Both the position numbers and the translations under genes were made by a program. This document shows positions 1-5,845 of a stretch of 6,981 nt of DNA, one piece after another (within the stretch, counting starts at the first letter, position 1; each line of letters opens with the position of its first letter). This DNA is from Thermoanaerobaculia bacterium. Its GTDB lineage: Bacteria; Acidobacteriota; Thermoanaerobaculia; UBA5066. The notes under the pieces were generated by a model that worked only from the letters and a program-made list of their open reading frames with translations, made no database searches and was not told the DNA's origin. Location of the stretch: NCBI GenBank assembly GCA_017999215.1, contig JAGOBQ010000222.1, positions 1 to 6,981 on the forward strand, given 5' to 3'.

Positions 1-2
1 GG

Positions 3-779
3 TCATCGCTTCTCCCGGCCCCGCCGCAGATCGTTCGCGAAGCGGTCGTAGACCTTGCGGAGCAGGTCCGGGCCCGGCCGGCGCGCGCCGGGCTCCGGGT
101 TCGCGGCCGCCCAGCGGGGAGCGAGGACGAGCGGCACGAGCGGCACCGGGTCCGTGTCCGGGATCCCCTGCTCCTCGCGCGCGACGGCGGCCCAGACGCG
201 CGTCGGCAGGGGGACCGGCGCGATCGTCTCCGGAGTCGGCGCGGCGCAAAGGGTCGGATCGGACGTCACGAGGTACTCGCGGCACGCGATCGGGCGCTCC
301 TCGTAGATCGAGCAGCTCTCTTCCTCGAGGAAGGGACACGGGATGCCGAGCCGGAAGACGGCGAGGCCGACCTCGACCGCCCCGCCCGGCGCCCGCGGTC
401 CCCGCCCCTCGAGCGCCGGCAGGAGGCCGGCCTCCTCGATCCGCTTCCAGGCCTCGGCGAAGCGCCCCTTCACGACGGACCGCCTCGGCTCCGGCATCTC
501 CTCGACGAGCGCGGCGACGCGGCGCGCCTCCGCCGGCGCGATCGGCACGACCTGGCGGCAGCAGGCGCCGCACCCCTTCGTGCACGAGACGGGCCGGCCG
601 TCGCGCTTCGAGAGGGCCGCCCCGAACGCGACGAGCGCGTCGGCGGTCGTCCGGAGCGCCGGAAGGAGCGCTTCCATCGGCACCTCCCCCGTCGGCACGT
701 CCATCTCGACGCGGACGTTCCCGTCGGGGAGCCCCAGCTCGACCGCCAGCCGGCGCGTCTCCGTCTTCGCGTTCCCCAT
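3..779 (-). CDS. YkgJ-type CxxxCxxCC cysteine-cluster protein (putative metal or Fe-S binding)
   Basis: This 258-residue protein has the hallmark of the YkgJ/UPF0153 'zinc- or iron-chelating' family (PF03692): CTKGCGACC at residues 66-74, then CPFLEEESC at 148-156, the signature ERPIACREY around 161-169, and a last cysteine at 178. All eight cysteines fall in this central region, consistent with one metal or Fe-S site. The family is defined by these cysteines; its biochemical role is mostly unknown, though the domain also occurs in proteins such as the flagellin lysine methylase FliB. There is no signal peptide or membrane segment, so it is probably cytosolic. The N-terminal 60 residues and the Pro/Arg-rich tail after about 205 are outside the conserved core. 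The gene is complete: ATG at 779-777, TGA at 5-3. It starts 26 nt after the acyl-CoA ligase stop on the same strand, so the two may be co-transcribed, but a -10-like TCTAAT lies just upstream of its ATG and there is no clear Shine-Dalgarno. Family call is strong; function is open. Confidence 0.85.
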   Translation of the reverse strand: MGNAKTETRRLAVELGLPDGNVRVEMDVPTGEVPMEALLPALRTTADALVAFGAALSKRDGRPVSCTKGCGACCRQVVPIAPAEARRVAALVEEMPEPRRSVVKGRFAEAWKRIEEAGLLPALEGRGPRAPGGAVEVGLAVFRLGIPCPFLEEESCSIYEERPIACREYLVTSDPTLCAAPTPETIAPVPLPTRVWAAVAREEQGIPDTDPVPLVPLVLAPRWAAANPEPGARRPGPDLLRKVYDRFANDLRRGREKR

Positions 780-787
780 GGGCGCGA

Positions 788-793
788 ATTAGA
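788..793 (-). promoter_or_regulatory. Candidate -10 box TCTAAT immediately upstream of the cysteine-cluster gene
   Basis: On the minus strand the 26-nt gap after the ligase stop contains TCTAAT (5 of 6 matches to TATAAT), ending 8 nt before the ATG at 779. It is a rare AT-rich patch in very GC-rich DNA. Transcription starting about 7 nt downstream would begin within about 2 nt of the ATG, giving a leaderless mRNA, which fits the missing Shine-Dalgarno. No convincing -35 is seen; any -35 would lie inside the ligase coding end. Confidence 0.35.
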
Positions 794-805
794 GCAGACC
801 CGGGG

Positions 806-2458
806 TCAGCCCGCCCGGCCCGCGTAGAGGAAGCGCTTGATCTTCTTCGTGGGGGTCTTCTGGAACTCCTCGGGCACCACCTCGATCGAGGCGACCTGGC
901 AGAACGGAGGCAGCTTGAGGTTCAGCTTCTGCCGGTTCTTCTCCATCTCCCGGAGGATCCCGTCGTGCCCCACGTGCGCGGCGTCGGCCGCCTCGAGGTC
1001 GGGGTAGACGAGCGCGTGGAGGCGCTGGTCCCGCTCGACGAGGAGCGACTCGGCGACGAGAGGCAGCGCGTTCAGCCGGGCCTCGATCTCCTCCGGGTAG
1101 ACGTTCTGCCCGGTGGCCCCGAGGAACATCGTCTTCGAACGTCCCTTCAGGTAGAGGCAGCCGTCCTCGTCGAGGAGCCCGAGGTCGCCCGTCCGGAGCC
1201 AGCCGTCCTCTCCGAGCAGCTCGCGCGTCGCCTCGGGGCTCTTGTAGTAGCCGGCCATGACGTAGGGGCCGCGGACCCGCACCTCCCCGGGCACCCGCGC
1301 CGGGTCGGGAGAGTCGACGACGAGCTCGAGGCCGTCGACGGCGCGCCCGACGCCCTGCGGGCGGTGCTCGCGCCACCCGGAGTAGGTGATGAGCGGGCCG
1401 CACTCGGTCATCCCGTAGCCGACGGTGACCGGGAAGCCGATCCGGAGGAGGAACTCCTCGACGGCCGGGTTCAGGGCGGCGCCGCCGACGACGACCTCGA
1501 GGACCCGGCCGCCGAAGGCGTCGACGAGCTTCCGGCGCAGGAGGGCGTCGACCTTCCGGCGGAGCGCCGGAACGCGCGTGAGGAGGCGCACGGCGGGCTT
1601 CTCCAGGAACGGCCGCACCCTCCGGGCGTAGATCTTCTCGAGGACGAGCGGGACCGTCAGGACGAGGCGCGGCTTCTCGGTGGCGAAGGCCTTCAGGATG
1701 ACCTGCGGGGACGGGGTCTTGTCGAGGAACGCGATCCGGCAGCCGACCGACACGGGGAAGAGGAACTCGAACGCGCACCCGAACGCGTGAGCGAGCGGGA
1801 GGAACGAGACGACGGCGTCGCCCGCCTCGAGCGGCATGTGCTTCTGCGCGTAGAGGACGTTCCGCAGGAGGCTCCGGTGCGGGAGCATGACCCCCTTGGA
1901 GAAGCCCGTCGTTCCCGAGGTGTAGACGATGGAGGCGAGGTCCTCCGGCCCGGCGCTCGCGAAGGTCTCCGGGACGCTCGCCGGCGCGACGTCTCGCGCC
2001 GCGGCGTCGGCCTTCCGGAGCGCGGCGGCCGCCCCCTCGCGCCGGAGGAAGAGGGGCGAGAGGTCCTTCGTGGAGAGGACGGCCCTGACGCCCGGCATCT
2101 TCTCCGGGTCGAGGCGCTCGAGGAACGCGTCGGTCGTCAGGAGCAGGGCCGCCTCGGAGTGGTTGAGGATGTGGTGGACGTCCTCCTCGCGGAAATCCGG
2201 GAGGATCGGGACCGCGACCGCCCCGAAGGAGACGACCGCGAGCCAGGCCGTCGCCCAGCCCGCCGAGTTGCGTCCGAGAAGGCCGACCTTCGTCCCCGGC
2301 TTCACGTGCAGCTCGCGGAAGGCCGCGTGGATCCGGGCGATCCGGACCGCGACGTCGGCATAGGTCATCGCCGGCCCGGGGAAGTCGGAGAAGGCGGGGA
2401 GCTCCGCGTTCCGCCGGAGGCTCCGCGCGAGGAGCGGGATCAGGCTCTCCTCGTCCAT
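806..2458 (-). CDS. AMP-forming long/medium-chain fatty acid-CoA ligase (ANL superfamily)
   Basis: A complete 550-residue adenylate-forming enzyme that converts a fatty acid, ATP and CoA to acyl-CoA, AMP and PPi in the cytosol or at the inner membrane face. All core motifs are present in order: the phosphate-binding loop YTSGTTGFSKG (179-189), GYGMTE (347-352), the ATP-ribose aspartate in WLRTGD (D425), the hinge region KGRSK (438-442), and the C-terminal TPTKKIKR (535-542), whose K539 aligns with the catalytic adenylation lysine. Length is normal for the FadD/LC-FACS group. The GATGQNVYPEEIE stretch (447-459) and the early MTYADV are typical of fatty acyl rather than acetyl ligases, but chain length cannot be read from sequence. 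There is no signal peptide. ATG at 2458-2456, TGA at 808-806. No Shine-Dalgarno precedes the ATG; a TAAGAT hexamer sits 9 nt upstream. It is divergent from the diiron protein gene and 26 nt upstream of the cysteine-cluster gene, its only same-strand neighbour here. Confidence 0.93.
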   Translation of the reverse strand: MDEESLIPLLARSLRRNAELPAFSDFPGPAMTYADVAVRIARIHAAFRELHVKPGTKVGLLGRNSAGWATAWLAVVSFGAVAVPILPDFREEDVHHILNHSEAALLLTTDAFLERLDPEKMPGVRAVLSTKDLSPLFLRREGAAAALRKADAAARDVAPASVPETFASAGPEDLASIVYTSGTTGFSKGVMLPHRSLLRNVLYAQKHMPLEAGDAVVSFLPLAHAFGCAFEFLFPVSVGCRIAFLDKTPSPQVILKAFATEKPRLVLTVPLVLEKIYARRVRPFLEKPAVRLLTRVPALRRKVDALLRRKLVDAFGGRVLEVVVGGAALNPAVEEFLLRIGFPVTVGYGMTECGPLITYSGWREHRPQGVGRAVDGLELVVDSPDPARVPGEVRVRGPYVMAGYYKSPEATRELLGEDGWLRTGDLGLLDEDGCLYLKGRSKTMFLGATGQNVYPEEIEARLNALPLVAESLLVERDQRLHALVYPDLEAADAAHVGHDGILREMEKNRQKLNLKLPPFCQVASIEVVPEEFQKTPTKKIKRFLYAGRAG

Positions 2459-2467
2459 CGATCGGCC

Positions 2468-2473
2468 ATCTTA
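2468..2473 (-). promoter_or_regulatory. Candidate -10 box TAAGAT for the acyl-CoA ligase
   Basis: On the minus strand TAAGAT ends 9 nt before the ligase ATG at 2458. A start site about 7 nt downstream would fall about 3 nt before the ATG, so the message would be nearly leaderless; no Shine-Dalgarno is present in the short interval. The same hexamer occurs on the plus strand 26 nt away, pointing toward the diiron gene. No -35 consensus is evident. Confidence 0.4.
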
Positions 2474-2499
2474 CGACGCGCCCTCGTCGCCCGGCGGGC

Positions 2500-2505
2500 T
2501 AAGAT
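2500..2505 (+). promoter_or_regulatory. Candidate -10 box TAAGAT for the ferritin-like gene
   Basis: TAAGAT on the plus strand lies 42 nt before the ATG at 2548 and is identical to the hexamer facing the ligase. A start site near 2512 would give a leader of about 36 nt carrying the inverted repeat at 2523-2537 and the GGGAG ribosome-binding site. No convincing -35 is visible, so this rests on the hexamer, its symmetry with 2468-2473 and its position. Confidence 0.4.
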
Positions 2506-2522
2506 CCGCGCCGTTGGGGCCG

Positions 2523-2537
2523 CCGGAGCGGCTCCGG
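2523..2537 (+). repeat. Perfect 7-bp inverted repeat in the leader of the ferritin-like gene
   Basis: CCGGAGC and GCTCCGG flank a single base. In RNA this would fold as a 6-bp stem with a 3-nt loop, and its right arm covers the first two G of the GGGAG ribosome-binding site (2536-2540). In DNA it is a compact palindrome that could be a protein-binding site. GC-rich DNA produces such palindromes by chance, so the function is only suggested. Confidence 0.4.
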
Positions 2538-2540
2538 GAG
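2536..2540 (+). promoter_or_regulatory. Shine-Dalgarno GGGAG deciding the start of the ferritin-like gene
   Basis: GGGAG is 7 nt upstream of the ATG at 2548, an ideal spacing. It supports this ATG as the start and contrasts with the divergent ligase and the cysteine-cluster gene, neither of which has a recognisable ribosome-binding site. Confidence 0.65.
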
Positions 2541-2547
2541 TGAACCG

Positions 2548-3069
2548 ATGAGCCGAAACGTCGATTTCGCACGTCTCGACCTGAAGGACGCCCTCGACCT
2601 CGCCATCCTGGTCGAGGACGAAGCCCGCGAGCGCTACGAGGAGTTCGCCGAGCAGATGGAGGTCCACCACACGACGGACGCGGCGAAGTTCTACCGCTTC
2701 ATGGCCGCGAACGAGGCCAAGCACGGCGCCGACCTCGCCGCGCGGCGGAAGATCCTCTTCGGCGACGCCCCGACCCGTATGAGCCGCTCGATGCTCTGGG
2801 ACGTCGAGGCCCCCGAGTACGACAAGGCGCGCGCCTTCATGTCTCCCCGGAAGGCCCTCGAGGTCGCCCTCGAGTCGGAGATCAAGGCCCACGACTACTT
2901 CGCCGCCGCCCTCCCGTTCCTCAGCGACCCCGACGTGAAGGCTCTCTTCGCAGAGCTCCAGGGCGACGAGGTGGAGCACAAGGCGCTCGTGCAGGCCGAG
3001 CTGGCGAAGCTCCCCCCCGAACCCGAGATCGACGTCGAGGACCTCGTCGACGAGCCCGTCGGGCAGTAG
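2548..3069 (+). CDS. Rubrerythrin/ferritin-like diiron protein, no rubredoxin domain
   Basis: This 173-residue protein is a ferritin-like four-helix bundle of the rubrerythrin type. Two half-sites can be read: EDEARERY (E23 aligning with the Glu of rubrerythrin's ESQAR) with NEAKH (E56, H59), and SEIKAHDYF (E111) with DEVEH (E141, H144). These six residues are the expected carboxylate/His ligands of a diiron centre, so peroxide reduction or iron oxidation is likely, in the cytosol since there is no signal peptide. It contains no cysteine, so the C-terminal rubredoxin domain of classical rubrerythrin is absent and electrons must come from a separate partner. Residues 72-100 form an insert between the helix pairs; the tail (157-173) is acidic. 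Start ATG 2548 is backed by GGGAG; TAG ends at 3069. It is divergent from the ligase and convergent with the kinase gene, 27 nt away, so it appears to be a single-gene transcript. Family is secure; the exact reaction is inferred. Confidence 0.88.
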   Translation: MSRNVDFARLDLKDALDLAILVEDEARERYEEFAEQMEVHHTTDAAKFYRFMAANEAKHGADLAARRKILFGDAPTRMSRSMLWDVEAPEYDKARAFMSPRKALEVALESEIKAHDYFAAALPFLSDPDVKALFAELQGDEVEHKALVQAELAKLPPEPEIDVEDLVDEPVGQ

Positions 3070-3077
3070 CCCGGCCC

Positions 3078-3142
3078 GCCGGTCGCCTTCGCCGAGTCAG
3101 CGGCTCCGGGGCCTCCCGGCGCCTGCGACCGGCTCGGCGAGG
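3078..3142. repeat. Interleaved inverted repeats at the convergent gene junction
   Basis: GCCGGTCGC (3078-3086) is a perfect inverted match to GCGACCGGC (3125-3133). Directly next to it CTTCGCCGAG (3087-3096) pairs with CTCGGCGAGG (3133-3142), 9 of 10 plus one G-U. The order arm A, arm B, A', B' means the two pairings cannot nest: they form either a pseudoknot-like fold or two mutually exclusive hairpins. The element covers the 27-nt gap between the ferritin-like and kinase genes plus the last kinase codons. It has no T-tract on either side, so it is not a standard intrinsic terminator, but it is the only candidate for ending both transcripts. Confidence 0.4.
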
Positions 3143-5787
3143 ACGACGCTCGACAGGCTCTCGCGGGCGGCGACGACGAGCCAGGCGCCGTCCGGCGAGA
3201 TCGCGAACGACTCGGCGGGGAGCGTCGGGTCGAACCCTCCGAGACGGTGCCGGGTGGCCGTCGTGTCGACGCCCGCGACGACCTCCTGGGCGAAGACGCC
3301 CGCGACCCCTTGCGCGTCGACGCCGACGAACGCGAGGCGGCCGTCGGGCATCCAGCGCGGACGGCCCGACTCCCCCGCCGTCACGGGGTCGACGACCTCG
3401 GGGAGGACGATCGAGGCGACCTCGGCGCCGTCCGCGAGGCCGACGATCCGGATCGCGCGCGGCCCCGTGCCGATCCCCTCCCGGAACGCGACCCACCGGC
3501 CGTCGGGAGAGACCTCGGGAAGCTGGAGCGCCTGACCGCGGACGAGCGGCTTCGCCCCCGACCCGTCGGGACGCGCGCGCCAGATGCCTCCCCGGCCTCG
3601 CTCGAGCGAGCCCCAGAGAAGCATCCCGCCGTCGGGCGTCAGGACGGGGTTCTCGGCGTCCCCCTCGCCGCGGGTCAGACGCCGCGCGTCGGTTCCGTCG
3701 AGGCCCGAGGTCCAGACCTCGAAGCGGCCCGACCGGTCCGAGCTCCAGAGGATCCTCCGGCCGTCCGGGCTGAAGGCCGGGTCCCAGTCCTGCGCCGCGT
3801 CGTCGGTCACGCGCCGGAGCGCTCCGGTCTCGCGCTCCAGGACCCAGAGGTCGAGCTGGCCCGAGCGGTCCGAGGAGAAGAGGATCCGCTTCCCGTCCGG
3901 CGAGTAGACCGGCTGCCGGTCCGTCGCGGTGCCGTGCGTCAGCCAGCGGACAGGTCCCACCCTCCCGATGGGCACCTCGTAGAGGCTCTCGCGCGTCGCG
4001 ACCGAATCGAAGACGACGCGCCCCTCGGCGAGGACGTCGAGCGTCCGGCCGGCCGAGGGCCACCACGCGACGACCTGCGCGTCTCCGCCGGAGGCCGGCA
4101 TCCGAAGCACGCGGAGCCCGACCGTCCGGGCGTGAGGGACGCTCGCGTCGAAGACCCCCGCGAGGAGCGACTCTCCCGAGCTGAGCCAGGCGACCGCCGT
4201 CGGCTGTCGCGCGGCGAGCGGCAGCGGCAGCCTCCGGACCCGCCCGTCGCGGCCGACGAGGACGATCGACCCCGCCACGCCGCTCTGCGCGCTCCCCTCC
4301 TCCGAGAGGGCGATCGTCTTCCCGTCCGGCGAGAAGCGCGGGCTCGCCACGACGGTGTCGAAGCGCGCGAGCTCCCGCGCCTCGCCCCCCGCGACCGGAC
4401 CGAGGAGAAGGGCCGTGGCGCGGTCGGCCGGGCGGAGGAGCCGGAGGAAGGCGACCTCCGTGCCGTCAGGGGAGACGTCGCCCGCCTCGGCGGCGGAGAA
4501 GAGGCGGCGCTCCGCGCCGCCGACGAGCGGGACGCGCCAGAGGGACGGCCCCGCGCTCCCGTCGGTCCGCGTGAAGAGAAGCGACTGTCCGTCGGGAAAG
4601 AACCTCGGGAGGGAGTCGCCGGGCCCGGCCGTGAGCGCGGTCTCCCCTTCGCCGCGGACCTGCTTGAGCCAGATCCGCGAGCGCCCGCCGCGCCGGGAGG
4701 AGAACGCCACGAGGCTGCCGTCGGGGGAGGCCGCGGGCTGGGAGTCGACGCCGGAGTGCGTCAGCGTGCGGAGGGCGGGTGGCGGCGCCGCGGCCGGCCC
4801 CCGCAGCGCGAACGCCCCCGCGAACCCCGCGGCCGCGCCGGCGGCGACGAGAGCCGCGGGCCCGAGGAGCCGCGAGCGTCCGCCCCGGCCGCGCAGGCGC
4901 ACCGTCGCACCGGCTCGGCCCGGCTCGGCCGGGAGCGAAGCCGTGTCGAGCGACTCGAGCGCGAACGCGAGGTCCCTCGCCGACTGGAAGCGCGCCCCGC
5001 GCTGCTTCTCGAGGCACCGCCTCACGATCCGCTCGAGCTGGTGCGGGATCCCCTGCCGCAGCGACGTCAGGTCGGGGGGCTCCGAGAGGAGGATCGCGGC
5101 CATCGTCTCCACGGCGGAGCCGGCGCCGAAGGCGCGGCGACCGGTGAGCATCTCGTAGAGGCAGGTGCCGAGCGCGAAGACGTCGACCCGCCCGTCCAGC
5201 TCCTCGCCGCGCACCTGCTCGGGGGCCATGTAGCCGGCGGTCCCGACGACGATGTCCGAGCGCGTCTCCGGAGCGGAAGAACCGCCATTCCCGCCCGGGG
5301 GTCCGTCGCCGAGCAGCTTCGCGAGGCCGAAGTCGAGGACCTTCGTCTGGCCGTCCGAGGTCAGGAAGACGTTCTCGGGCTTCAGGTCGCGGTGGACGAT
5401 CCCCTTCTCGTGGGCCGCCGCGAGCGCCGAGGCGACCTCGATCGCGATCTCCACCGCCCGCCGCGGGGCGAGCGCCCCGCGCCTCAGCCGGTCCGCGAGC
5501 GTCTCCCCCTCGAGGAGCTCGGAGACGAGGTACGGGACGCCCGCCTCCGTCCCGACGTCGTGGAGGACGACGACGTTCGGGTGGCTGAGCGCGCCCGCCG
5601 CCCGCGCCTCGAGCTCGAAGCGCCGGAACCGCTCCTCGTCCGCGCAGGCGCTCCCGGAGAGGACCTTGAGAGCGACCTCGCGACCGATCCGCGTGTCGCG
5701 CGCCCGGAAGACCTCGCCCATGCCGCCGCGGCCGATCGGGGCGACGACCTCGTAGGGTCCGAGCCGCGAGCCCGCGACGGGCGTCAT
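3097..5787 (-). CDS. Transmembrane Ser/Thr protein kinase with C-terminal PD40/TolB-like propeller
   Basis: An 896-residue Hanks-type kinase fused to a large sensor-like domain. Kinase domain, about 12-280: glycine loop GRGGMGEV (19-26), lysine K41 in VALKV, helix-C glutamate E60, catalytic HRDLKPEN (132-139), DFG (152-154), and GTAGYMAPEQ (182-191). It is an RD-type kinase with all catalytic residues, so it should be active and cytoplasmic. After a Pro/Arg linker comes one hydrophobic, Ala/Gly-rich span (about 307-328), placing the C-terminal half outside the membrane. That half (about 340-885) has some ten PDG/SPDG turns, near 355, 398, 440, 487, 630, 674, 718, 761, 814 and 865, many 41-47 residues apart, as in PD40/WD40-like blades. 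The gap at 490-626 probably holds degenerate blades. This is a well-known acidobacterial architecture; ligand and substrate are unknown. ATG at 5787, TGA ending at 3097. A GGGAG ribosome-binding site 10 nt upstream overlaps an inverted repeat. It follows the M50B gene by 57 nt, so it may be read from that operon or its own promoter. Confidence 0.93.
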   Translation of the reverse strand: MTPVAGSRLGPYEVVAPIGRGGMGEVFRARDTRIGREVALKVLSGSACADEERFRRFELEARAAGALSHPNVVVLHDVGTEAGVPYLVSELLEGETLADRLRRGALAPRRAVEIAIEVASALAAAHEKGIVHRDLKPENVFLTSDGQTKVLDFGLAKLLGDGPPGGNGGSSAPETRSDIVVGTAGYMAPEQVRGEELDGRVDVFALGTCLYEMLTGRRAFGAGSAVETMAAILLSEPPDLTSLRQGIPHQLERIVRRCLEKQRGARFQSARDLAFALESLDTASLPAEPGRAGATVRLRGRGGRSRLLGPAALVAAGAAAGFAGAFALRGPAAAPPPALRTLTHSGVDSQPAASPDGSLVAFSSRRGGRSRIWLKQVRGEGETALTAGPGDSLPRFFPDGQSLLFTRTDGSAGPSLWRVPLVGGAERRLFSAAEAGDVSPDGTEVAFLRLLRPADRATALLLGPVAGGEARELARFDTVVASPRFSPDGKTIALSEEGSAQSGVAGSIVLVGRDGRVRRLPLPLAARQPTAVAWLSSGESLLAGVFDASVPHARTVGLRVLRMPASGGDAQVVAWWPSAGRTLDVLAEGRVVFDSVATRESLYEVPIGRVGPVRWLTHGTATDRQPVYSPDGKRILFSSDRSGQLDLWVLERETGALRRVTDDAAQDWDPAFSPDGRRILWSSDRSGRFEVWTSGLDGTDARRLTRGEGDAENPVLTPDGGMLLWGSLERGRGGIWRARPDGSGAKPLVRGQALQLPEVSPDGRWVAFREGIGTGPRAIRIVGLADGAEVASIVLPEVVDPVTAGESGRPRWMPDGRLAFVGVDAQGVAGVFAQEVVAGVDTTATRHRLGGFDPTLPAESFAISPDGAWLVVAARESLSSVVLAEPVAGAGRPRSR
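3719..3906 (-). repeat. Two near-duplicate propeller-blade units within the kinase gene
   Basis: Adjacent blades at residues 628-649 and 672-693 read SPDGKRILFSSDRSG and SPDGRRILWSSDRSG. At DNA level GGCCCGACCGGTCCGAG (plus-strand 3726-3742) and GGCCCGAGCGGTCCGAG (3858-3874) differ by one base and are exactly 132 nt (44 codons) apart. This is the most conserved blade pair in the domain, consistent with recent internal duplication or strong constraint. Confidence 0.6.
4911..4930. repeat. Perfect 10-bp tandem duplication in the kinase linker
   Basis: CGGCTCGGCC occurs twice head to tail. It lies in the low-complexity Pro/Ala/Gly/Arg linker between kinase domain and membrane span (residues about 286-293). 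The 10-bp unit is not a multiple of three but the reading frame is intact, so it is probably slippage-type low-complexity DNA. Confidence 0.5.
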
Positions 5788-5797
5788 TCCGGCTCGG

Positions 5798-5802
5798 CTC
5801 CC
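5798..5802 (-). promoter_or_regulatory. Probable Shine-Dalgarno GGGAG of the kinase gene
   Basis: On the minus strand GGGAG sits 10 nt before the ATG at 5787, a slightly long but workable spacing. Three of its bases lie in the left arm of the inverted repeat at 5800-5824, so folding of the leader would mask it. Confidence 0.45.
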
Positions 5803-5824
5803 GGGGTCGCGTTCACGACCCGGG
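5800..5824. repeat. Inverted repeat upstream of the kinase gene
   Basis: CCCGGGGTCG (5800-5809) and CGACCCGGG (5816-5824) are inverted copies separated by 6 nt, with one extra base bulged in the left arm. The element lies between the M50B stop (5846) and the kinase ATG (5787), just downstream of a -10-like TATCAT, so it spans the expected transcription start. It could be an operator, a leader hairpin that hides the ribosome-binding site, or a hairpin that trims or ends the upstream transcript. There is no T-tract, so an intrinsic terminator is unlikely. Confidence 0.5.
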
Positions 5825-5830
5825 ATGATA
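5825..5830 (-). promoter_or_regulatory. Candidate -10 box TATCAT for the kinase gene
   Basis: On the minus strand TATCAT matches TATAAT at five of six positions and is the only AT-rich hexamer in the gap between the M50B and kinase genes. Its position predicts a start site near 5818 and a leader of about 30 nt. No -35 consensus is found at the usual spacing (5848-5853 reads GGGGCT). Confidence 0.4.
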
Positions 5831-5845
5831 CGGCGCGGAGCCGGC

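Noticed and set aside
789..1778. Second minus-strand frame within the ligase gene
   Set aside because: Arg/Pro/Ala-rich shadow in a different frame of a gene with all catalytic motifs.
965..2551. A 528-codon plus-strand open frame antisense to the acyl-CoA ligase
   Set aside because: Low-complexity charged translation without recognisable motifs; the minus strand encodes every ANL-superfamily motif in order.
2440..2979. Minus-strand frame opposite the ferritin-like gene
   Set aside because: It is a composition shadow; the plus-strand frame has the diiron ligands and a well-spaced Shine-Dalgarno.
3071..3082. CCGGC-cc-GCCGG as a terminator hairpin after the ferritin-like gene
   Set aside because: A 2-nt loop is too tight and there is no T-tract; the longer interleaved pairings at 3078-3142 are more convincing.
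5800..5824. Inverted repeat as an intrinsic terminator of the peptidase operon
   Set aside because: No T-tract follows on the minus strand and it sits over the kinase leader, so an operator or leader role is more likely.
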